Shown piece after piece: positions 1 to 5,277 of a DNA stretch of 5,277 nt (positions are counted from its first letter, which is position 1; each line of letters opens with the position of its first letter). Source of the stretch: Anthropogastromicrobium sp963604075 (lineage in GTDB: Bacteria > Bacillota > Clostridia > Lachnospirales > Lachnospiraceae); the NCBI GenBank assembly GCA_963604075.1, contig CAVCPW010000150.1, positions 1 to 5,277 of the forward strand, given 5' to 3'. The position numbers and the translations under genes were made by a program. The notes beneath the pieces are model-generated. The model saw only the letters and a list, made by a program, of their open reading frames with translations, was not told the origin of the DNA and ran no database searches.

Positions 1-2721
1 GAAGAGCAGATCACACAGCTTCGCGATGAGAGTGCGGTCTGTCAGACAAAGCGACAGGAAAAAGAGGGTGAGGTCAACGTATTAAAGGAACAGATTAATA
101 CCGAATATTTGAGACGTACCCATACTGCAGAGCGTATAAAAGTGCTTGAAAAAGAGCAGGAAGAATACAGCACGCAGGTAAATGAGGAACAGAAAAAGCG
201 TCAGGAGTGCAGCCGCGAGATTTATGATACAACGGCTAAAAAGGATGGCGCACAAAGTATTCTCATTCAAGTGCAGGATGGACTTGCAACTTACCAGCAG
301 GCATTAAAGGATGATCAGGGGAAAATGATTTCTCTTTTGAATGAAAAATCCTCGTTTGTCGGTGAATTGCAAAAGTACCAGACACTTCTTGAGCAGGCAA
401 AGACTGAGCAGGCGCAGATGAACCGCAGACTCCTAGAAAGTAAGACCGAGGAGTCTATCTGGCAGAAGCGTGCGGCCGAGAGTGAGCAGTCATATAAGAC
501 AATTTCACAGCAAAAGGCAGAACTTTCAAGTAAGCAGAGCGAGGCAACAGCATCTCTTGAGAATGAGCAAAAGACGAAAGAACAGTTGCAAAATGAATAT
601 TATGAGCAGTGTCGCCTTCATCAGGTATCTGTAACACGTGCTGAGTCACTTCGCAATCTTGCCGAGCGCTACGAGGGCTACGGAAATAGCATCCGAAAGG
701 TTATGGAAGTGCGAAACCAGAACCCCGGTATCCATGGTGTTGTGGCTGATCTGATTCATGTAGAGAAGCGTTTCGAGACGGCAGTCGAGACCGCGCTTGG
801 CGGTGCGATTCAAAATATTGTTACCGACACCGAGCAGACTGCCAAGCGACTGATTGAATACTTAAAGCAAGGCCGCTTTGGACGAGCAACATTTCTTCCA
901 CTCGACGCGATTACTGTGCGCGATGAATTCGCACAGAAGGAAGCTTTAAAGGAGCCGGGGGTTATTGGGCTGGCGAGCAGTCTTGTCAAGACAGAGGATA
1001 CATACAAAAAGCTCGTGCAATTTCTTCTTGGAAGAATTGTGGTTGTCGATACGATTGACCATGGACTCAAGGTTTCGGCAAAGTTTCGAAGAAGCCTTCG
1101 TATCGTCACCCTTGAGGGTGAGCTGTTAAACCCAGGCGGCTCTATGACGGGAGGTGCGTTCAAAAATAGCAGCAACCTTCTTGGTCGAAATCGAGAGCTA
1201 GAAGAGCTTGAGAGCAAAATCAAGAAAGAAACCGAGCAGTTAAAAAAACTGTCAGTACGTTTTGAGGAATCCGAAAAGAAAGTAAATAATCTGTCACAAC
1301 AGGTTCAAAAGCAACAAAATGAGATTCAAAATCTGACATTAAAGGAGACAGAGGGGCGTCTTCGCATGCGGGAGGCGACAAAACGTGTCGAGGAGATCAT
1401 AAAGGATCGCGAGCATCTAAATAATGAGCTCATATTGCAGGAAGGAAAGCTTGAACGCATCAAAGAAAGCTACGAGCAGGTCGCAGGTTCTATCAAGGAG
1501 CTTGAGTCTGCAGGCGATGAGTCAAAAGATAGTGCTGACCGTAACCAAGGCTTTGTCGATGAGATGATCAAGAAACGTGATGCGCTCACGAAAGAGATTT
1601 CTGATCTGGGAGCCAAGCAGCTGCAGCTCAAGCAACAGGAACAGTTTATTCTTGAAAATATCAGTCGTATGGCGCAGGAAGTAGATAAGCGAAAGGCAGA
1701 GCAGGACGAGCTGCAAAAAAGCTTTGCACAGTATGATGATGCTGTAGCACAGAAGTTAACACAGATAGATGAAGTGCAAAAGCAGATTCAAAGCCTAGAA
1801 CTGACTCAAAAGCAAAAGGAAGAAGAACTGTCACAGGTGAGCGAGCACCGCAACCGTGCAAATGAATCGCTAAAGGGCTTCTTTGCAAAACGCGAGGAAC
1901 TCTCCACGAGGCTTACCGCGCTTGACCGCGATTTGCTTCGTATGAACAATCAAAAGGACCGCTTTGATGATCGTCTGGATGAATTGACTGAGTACCTGTG
2001 GGAAGAGTATGAGCTTCGTCCAAGCGATGCCAAGGCAGCAGCAAAAAGTGAGCGGCCGCTTAGCGAACTCAAAGAGCATATCAATGAGCTCAAAAAGAAC
2101 ATTCGCGGACTCGGAAATGTCAACGTCAGTGCGATTGATGAGTTCAAAGAAGTGTCTGAGCGATATACTTTTATGAAAAACCAGTATGAGGATTTGATCG
2201 AGTCTGAGAAGAGTTTGCAGAAAGTCATCGAGGAACTTGATGAGGGGATGCGAAAGCAGTTTAAGGAAAAGTTCGAGGAGATTCGCGTTGAGTTTGACCG
2301 TGTCTTTAAAGAGCTTTTTGGAGGCGGAAAGGGTACACTTGAGTTAGTCGAGGATGAAGATGTTATTGAGGCCGGTATTCGCATTATCTCACAACCGCCT
2401 GGTAAGAAGCTTCAGAATATGATGCAGCTTTCTGGTGGTGAGAAGGCACTTACGGCGATTGCACTTATGTTTGCTATCCAGAATTTAAAACCATCTCCGT
2501 TCTGTCTTCTCGATGAGATTGAGGCCGCACTTGATGACTCCAATGTAGGTCGATTCGCCAATTACCTGCATAAGCTGACGGCAAACACCCAGTTTATCGT
2601 AATCACGCACCGACGCGGAACAATGACATCGGCAGACCGTCTGTACGGTATCACGATGCAGGAAAAGGGAGTCTCCACGTTGGTTAGTGTAAACCTTATC
2701 GAGAAGGAGCTCGATAAGTAA
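1..2721 (+). CDS. smc: Chromosome segregation/condensation protein SMC, 5' end outside the window
   Basis: Structural maintenance of chromosomes ATPase, the core of the bacterial Smc-ScpAB condensin that compacts and resolves the nucleoid. The frame is open from base 1, so the gene starts upstream. The 906 residues present, against roughly 1,190 in the family, mean about 280 N-terminal residues with the Walker A head are missing. In window codons: about 1-220 is charged, Gln/Glu/Lys-rich coiled coil; about 225-390 is the hinge, ending in the Gly-rich GGSMTGGAF segment; about 391-735 is the returning coiled coil; the rest is the C-terminal ABC head. The head has the signature LSGGEK (codons 810-815), Walker B FCLLDE with Asp838 and the catalytic Glu839, a D-loop ALDD, and the switch His870 in VITHRRGTM. 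All are intact, so the visible part looks functional. The TTG at 109 is an internal Leu codon, not the start. ftsY follows 84 bases downstream, the usual Firmicutes order. Identification is very secure. Confidence 0.98.
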   Translation, partial: EEQITQLRDESAVCQTKRQEKEGEVNVLKEQINTEYLRRTHTAERIKVLEKEQEEYSTQVNEEQKKRQECSREIYDTTAKKDGAQSILIQVQDGLATYQQALKDDQGKMISLLNEKSSFVGELQKYQTLLEQAKTEQAQMNRRLLESKTEESIWQKRAAESEQSYKTISQQKAELSSKQSEATASLENEQKTKEQLQNEYYEQCRLHQVSVTRAESLRNLAERYEGYGNSIRKVMEVRNQNPGIHGVVADLIHVEKRFETAVETALGGAIQNIVTDTEQTAKRLIEYLKQGRFGRATFLPLDAITVRDEFAQKEALKEPGVIGLASSLVKTEDTYKKLVQFLLGRIVVVDTIDHGLKVSAKFRRSLRIVTLEGELLNPGGSMTGGAFKNSSNLLGRNRELEELESKIKKETEQLKKLSVRFEESEKKVNNLSQQVQKQQNEIQNLTLKETEGRLRMREATKRVEEIIKDREHLNNELILQEGKLERIKESYEQVAGSIKELESAGDESKDSADRNQGFVDEMIKKRDALTKEISDLGAKQLQLKQQEQFILENISRMAQEVDKRKAEQDELQKSFAQYDDAVAQKLTQIDEVQKQIQSLELTQKQKEEELSQVSEHRNRANESLKGFFAKREELSTRLTALDRDLLRMNNQKDRFDDRLDELTEYLWEEYELRPSDAKAAAKSERPLSELKEHINELKKNIRGLGNVNVSAIDEFKEVSERYTFMKNQYEDLIESEKSLQKVIEELDEGMRKQFKEKFEEIRVEFDRVFKELFGGGKGTLELVEDEDVIEAGIRIISQPPGKKLQNMMQLSGGEKALTAIALMFAIQNLKPSPFCLLDEIEAALDDSNVGRFANYLHKLTANTQFIVITHRRGTMTSADRLYGITMQEKGVSTLVSVNLIEKELDK

Positions 2722-2794
2722 TGAAAGTTGGGAATGGAAGTACAATAAATAAGAGAATGGATACACAATTGTTACACGTGATACAGGAATAGAT

Positions 2795-2802
2795 AGAGGT
2801 GG
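2795..2802 (+). promoter_or_regulatory. Ribosome binding site of ftsY
   Basis: The purine-rich AGAGGTGG lies just upstream of the ATG at 2806 and matches a Shine-Dalgarno sequence. It supports this ATG as the ftsY start, together with the typical basic N-terminus (MEGKKKGFF) that follows. No terminator-like hairpin lies between the smc stop and this site, so ftsY may be transcribed with smc. Confidence 0.75.
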
Positions 2803-2805
2803 ATT

Positions 2806-3752
2806 ATGGAAGGAAAGAAAAAAGGTTTTTTTGCCCGCTTAAAGGAAGGGCTGACAAAGACAAGAAACAGCATCGTTTCCGGAATTGACTCTGTTTTCAG
2901 AGGTTTTACCGACATTGATGATGATTTCTATGAAGAGATTGAGGAAATCCTGATCATGGGTGATTTAGGTGTCGATGCAACCGAGAAGATTTTAGCAGAT
3001 ATGAAGCAGAAGGTAAAGGAACTTCATTTGAAGGAGCCTCAGGAATGCAAAGAAATCTTAATCGACAGCATTCGCCGCCAGATGGATCTGGGCGAGAATG
3101 CTTATGAATTTGAGCACAGAAAGTCTGTTGTGCTTGTCATTGGTGTAAATGGTGTTGGAAAGACCACATCCATCGGAAAGTTGGCTGATCAGTTAAAGGA
3201 GAGGGAAACAGTGTGTTATTAGCAGCGGCTGATACTTTCCGTGCTGCAGCGATTGATCAGTTAGAGGAGTGGGGAAAGCGTGCTAATGTAGGTGTAATTT
3301 CCCACAAGGAAGGTTCCGATCCGGCAGCTGTTATCTTTGATGCTGTTCAGGCGGCGAAGGCTAGAAATACCGATGTATTAATCTGTGATACTGCAGGTCG
3401 TCTCCACAACAAAAAGAATCTGATGGAAGAGTTAAAAAAGATCAATCGTATCATTGACAAGGAGTACCCGGAGGCATATAGAGAGACACTTCTTGTTCTC
3501 GATGGAACGACTGGCCAGAATGCACTTTCTCAGGCAAAGCAATTTATGGAGGTTGCCGATATCAGCGGTATCATCCTGACAAAGATGGATGGAACCGCAA
3601 AGGGAGGAATCGCAGTTGCAATCCAGTCTGAGCTTGGCATTCCGGTTAAGTATATCGGTGTCGGTGAGCGCATTGATGATCTTCAGAAGTTTAACTCCGA
3701 GCAGTTTGTCACTGCACTATTTGACCGCAAGGATACATCATCTGAGCAGTAA
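2806..3752 (+). CDS. ftsY: Signal recognition particle receptor FtsY, interrupted by an apparent one-base frameshift
   Basis: SRP-family GTPase that docks Ffh-RNA-ribosome complexes at the membrane for co-translational insertion. The gene reads in two frames: 2806-3222 (138 codons to a TAG) and a second open from 3201 or earlier to the TAA at 3750-3752. The first frame has a basic, probably amphipathic N-terminus (KKKGFFARLK), the helical N domain (about residues 10-100) and G1 GVNGVGKTT (3142-3168, residues 113-121). The second has DTFRAAA (3231-3251), G3 DTAGR (3387-3401), G4 TKMDG (3579-3593) and the GVGE closing motif (3657-3668). Joined by a -1 shift they give about 315 residues, normal for a Firmicutes FtsY without the long acidic domain of E. 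coli. Neither fragment alone has a complete GTPase site. Because FtsY is normally essential and both halves are well conserved, a sequencing or assembly error is the likeliest cause; a recent mutation is the alternative. The family call is secure. Confidence 0.95.
3193..3222 (+). other. Frameshift site within ftsY
   Basis: Frame 1 reads LADQLK and then the unlike-family residues ERETVCY before a TAG at 3220-3222. The family pattern resumes one frame back as EGNSVLLAAADTFR, with EG at 3201-3206. Adding one G inside the GGAGAGGG run (to give GGAGGAGGG) restores LADQLKEEGNSVLL, which has the same length as other FtsY proteins between the P-loop and DTFRAAA. A lost base in a repetitive GGA/GAG run fits replication slippage or a read error. 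A purine-rich AGGAGAGGG followed by GTG at 3213 could look like a restart site, but a restarted product would lack the P-loop. Confidence 0.85.
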
Positions 3753-3760
3753 ATATAGAA
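3728..3760 (+). repeat. Direct repeat copy 1, covering the 3' end and stop codon of ftsY
   Basis: This 33-base stretch encodes the FtsY tail KDTSSEQ plus the TAA stop and a few bases beyond. It matches 3791-3823 at 28 of 33 positions by eye, exactly 63 bases apart. Similarity extends weakly upstream in the translation: ALFDR here against ASFECWH before copy 2. Confidence 0.75.
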
Positions 3761-3790
3761 GGGGCAGGAAGCTAGCTTTGAGTGCTGGCA

Positions 3791-3823
3791 CAAGGATATG
3801 TCATCTGAGCAATAAACATAAAA
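3791..3823 (+). repeat. Direct repeat copy 2, a degenerate untranslated duplicate of the ftsY tail
   Basis: This is the second copy of the ftsY 3' end, downstream of the stop codon. In the same frame as the gene (offset 63 = 21 codons) it reads KDMSSEQ followed by TAA, against KDTSSEQ-TAA in the gene. The codons before it read ASFECWH, resembling ALFDR of the real C-terminus. A TAG at 3756-3758 separates the two copies, so this one is not translated as part of FtsY. It looks like a decayed tandem duplication; the rest of the gap does not align clearly. Confidence 0.7.
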
Positions 3824-3931
3824 ACTAGGATGAGGAAGATGCGACAAACAAGGAACCACAAGTAGAATGCAGCACAATGCGGCAGATAAAGTGCAGCAGA
3901 GCATAATGAGTAATATATAACAGACAAAAAA

Positions 3932-3938
3932 AGGAAGG
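3932..3938 (+). promoter_or_regulatory. Ribosome binding site of ilvA
   Basis: AGGAAGG lies nine bases upstream of the ATG at 3948, a standard Shine-Dalgarno arrangement that fixes this start. The AT-rich TAATATATAAC at 3911-3921 resembles a -10 box, but no convincing -35 element lies at the right distance. It is therefore open whether ilvA has its own promoter or is read from upstream. Confidence 0.75.
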
Positions 3939-3947
3939 CATAAGAAA

Positions 3948-5165
3948 ATGGAAGAATTAACATTAGAGAAATTTGAGGAGGCTAGCGAGATCGTTAGTCG
4001 TGTTACATTGGAGACAAAATTAAAGTACAGCGAGTATTTCTCAAATCAGACTGGAAATAAGGTCTATTTTAAGCCAGAGAATATGCAGTATACCGGAGCC
4101 TACAAGGTAAGAGGTGCGTATTACAAGATTTCTACATTAAGTGAGGAAGACCGTGCAAAGGGTATCATCACTGCATCAGCAGGAAATCATGCACAGGGCG
4201 TTGCTTATGCAGCAAAGCTGTATCACGCAAAGGCAGTTATCGTTATGCCGAATAGCACTCCACTGATTAAGATCAACCGCACCAAGAGCTACGGTGCTGA
4301 GGTTGTTCTGTACGGAGATGTGTATGATGATGCATGTGAGCATGCAATGAAGCTGGCAGAGGAAAATGGATACACATTCATTCATGCATTTAACGATCTG
4401 GATGTTGCATGTGGACAGGGAAGCATCGCAATGGAGATCATCAAGGAGCTTCCAACTGTTGACTACATCCTTTGCCCAATCGGTGGCGGCGGACTGTGTA
4501 CCGGTGTTTCCACATTAGCAAAGATGCTCAATCCGAAGATTCAGGTCATCGGTGTCGAGCCAGAGGGCGCAAATTGTATGCAGGAGTCTTTGAAGGCTGA
4601 CCATATTGTAACTCTGCCGAGTGTTAATACCATCGCAGACGGTACTGCAGTTCGTACACCTGGCGACAAGCTCTTCCCATACATCAAAGAGAATGTAGAT
4701 CAGATCATCACAGTACCGGATGATGAGCTGATTGGTGCATTCCTTGATATGATCGAGAATCACAAGATGGTAGTTGAAAACTCTGGTCTTCTGACGGTAG
4801 CTGCACTCAAGCATCTGGATGTAAAGAATAAGAAGATCGTTTCCATCTTAAGTGGTGGTAATATGGACGTCATCACCATGTCTTCTGTTGTACAGCACGG
4901 CTTAATTCAGAGAGGACGAATCTTCTCTGTATCCTGTCTGCTTCCGGATAAGCCGGGCGAGCTGGCAAAGGTTGCTTCTTTGATCGCACAGGTAAAGGGC
5001 AACATTATCAAGCTTGATCACAATCAGTTTGTTACTACTAACAGAAGCGCCGCAGTAGAGTTAAAGATCACCATGGAGAGTTTTGGTGAAAGTCATAAGA
5101 AGGAGATCATCGCTGCACTGGCAGAGGGTGGATTCCGTCCGAAGGAAATCAGAGCAAATCTGTAA
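3948..5165 (+). CDS. ilvA: Threonine ammonia-lyase (threonine dehydratase) with C-terminal ACT domain
   Basis: PLP-dependent enzyme that deaminates L-threonine to 2-oxobutanoate and ammonia; it may also act on serine. The product feeds isoleucine synthesis or threonine fermentation. The 405 residues match the short form: a catalytic fold-type II domain (about 1-320) and one ACT domain (about 325-400). Visible motifs are the PLP lysine Lys53 in GAYKVRGAYYK, the substrate loop SAGNHAQG (77-84), PNSTPLIK (101-108), the phosphate-binding glycine run GGGG (179-182), and LSGGNMD (301-307) near the PLP ring. The ACT domain has the usual PDKPGELAKV and GNIIKLDH elements. E. coli TdcB lacks an ACT domain and E. 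coli IlvA has a longer regulatory region, so the symbol could be ilvA or a tdcB-like name and the physiological role is not settled. The ACT domain suggests allosteric control, ligand unknown. No biosynthetic ilv neighbour is in the window. The reading frame is intact. Confidence 0.96.
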   Translation: MEELTLEKFEEASEIVSRVTLETKLKYSEYFSNQTGNKVYFKPENMQYTGAYKVRGAYYKISTLSEEDRAKGIITASAGNHAQGVAYAAKLYHAKAVIVMPNSTPLIKINRTKSYGAEVVLYGDVYDDACEHAMKLAEENGYTFIHAFNDLDVACGQGSIAMEIIKELPTVDYILCPIGGGGLCTGVSTLAKMLNPKIQVIGVEPEGANCMQESLKADHIVTLPSVNTIADGTAVRTPGDKLFPYIKENVDQIITVPDDELIGAFLDMIENHKMVVENSGLLTVAALKHLDVKNKKIVSILSGGNMDVITMSSVVQHGLIQRGRIFSVSCLLPDKPGELAKVASLIAQVKGNIIKLDHNQFVTTNRSAAVELKITMESFGESHKKEIIAALAEGGFRPKEIRANL

Positions 5166-5195
5166 GCTGTATTATTCTTGTAAACTTATAAAATC

Positions 5196-5246
5196 AAAGA
5201 AGTCAGTCACATGGTGCAAATAATGCATCATTTGACTGGCTTCTTT
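5196..5246 (+). terminator. Probable intrinsic terminator downstream of ilvA, possibly bidirectional
   Basis: The arms 5196-5218 and 5224-5246 form a 23-base-pair stem around an AATAA loop: 20 Watson-Crick pairs, two G-U pairs and one C-U mismatch, counted by eye. The base of the stem pairs AAAGAAG with CTTCTTT. The plus-strand U tract is short (CTTCTTTAAT). On the minus strand the stem is followed by GATTTTAT, which is more U-rich, so it may also stop a convergent gene. It begins 30 bases after the ilvA stop and is the only strong hairpin I see between genes here. Confidence 0.75.
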
Positions 5247-5277
5247 AATATGGAAAATATGATTGCGATTATACTAT

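Noticed and set aside
810..1223. Antisense 137-codon ORF, and similar minus-strand ORFs within smc and ilvA
   Set aside because: They are Ser/Arg/Leu-rich shadows of strongly coding plus-strand sequence, with no recognisable domains.
2771..2784. Imperfect palindrome around CACGTG between smc and ftsY
   Set aside because: A six-base perfect core with only two further matching pairs on each side is easily expected by chance, and there is no second copy in the window.
3203..3209. GGGAAAC, a canonical -1 slippery heptamer, at the ftsY frameshift
   Set aside because: It is in the wrong register. Frame-1 codons here are AGG GAA ACA, while the heptamer needs GGA AAC as zero-frame codons, so slippage on it would not move ribosomes from frame 1 to the downstream ftsY frame.
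3213..3752. A separate protein starting at GTG 3213
   Set aside because: An SD-like AGGAGAGGG precedes it, but the product would begin inside the FtsY G domain without the P-loop and could not be a working GTPase. It is better read as the second half of ftsY.
3683..3904. Minus-strand ORF with an internal repeat (YVYCSDD and YIYCSDD)
   Set aside because: The repeat is explained by the duplicated ftsY tail read on the other strand. The ORF overlaps the end of ftsY and has a low-complexity Cys/Leu composition.
5232..5275. Promoter-like TTGACT (5232) with TATGAT (5258) or TATACT (5270)
   Set aside because: The spacers are 20 bases or more, outside the normal 16-18 range, and the TTGACT lies inside the terminator stem.
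1..5277. Search for an undescribed system, mobile element, CRISPR array or RNA gene
   Set aside because: The window is filled by three familiar housekeeping genes, with gaps under 200 bases that hold no transposase, regular spaced repeats, tRNA-like fold or riboswitch-like leader I can recognise.

Overview
The window looks like chromosomal housekeeping DNA from a low-to-moderate-GC Gram-positive bacterium, most likely a member of Clostridia such as a Lachnospiraceae. The grounds are the smc-ftsY gene order typical of Firmicutes, purine-rich AGGAGG-type ribosome binding sites, and the residue choices in FtsY and in the ACT-type threonine ammonia-lyase. The family-level assignment is an inference from protein style, not a proof. 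All genes supported here lie on the plus strand.

Layout: (1) Positions 1-2721 hold the C-terminal three quarters of smc, the chromosome condensation ATPase. Its N-terminal Walker A head lies upstream of the window. (2) After an 84-base gap with no terminator comes ftsY, the signal recognition particle receptor, at 2806-3752. It is broken by an apparent one-base deletion near 3196-3212 that splits it into two overlapping frames. (3) A 195-base gap at 3753-3947 carries a degenerate second copy of the 3' tail of ftsY, including its stop codon, followed by an A/G-rich stretch with short GCAGCA-like words. (4) ilvA, a threonine ammonia-lyase with one C-terminal ACT domain, runs from 3948 to 5165. 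(5) A long imperfect hairpin at 5196-5246 probably terminates transcription. The last 31 bases hold nothing that can be called.

How the genes relate: Smc (chromosome compaction and segregation) and FtsY (delivery of ribosome-nascent chain complexes to the membrane) act in different core processes but are commonly neighbours in Firmicutes. IlvA makes 2-oxobutanoate from threonine, the entry to isoleucine synthesis or to threonine breakdown, and has no obvious functional link to the other two. No terminator is visible before the hairpin downstream of ilvA, so read-through across all three genes is possible.

I see no mobile element, CRISPR array, RNA gene, defence system or other novel system. 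The points most worth a second look are the ftsY frameshift and the duplicated ftsY tail.
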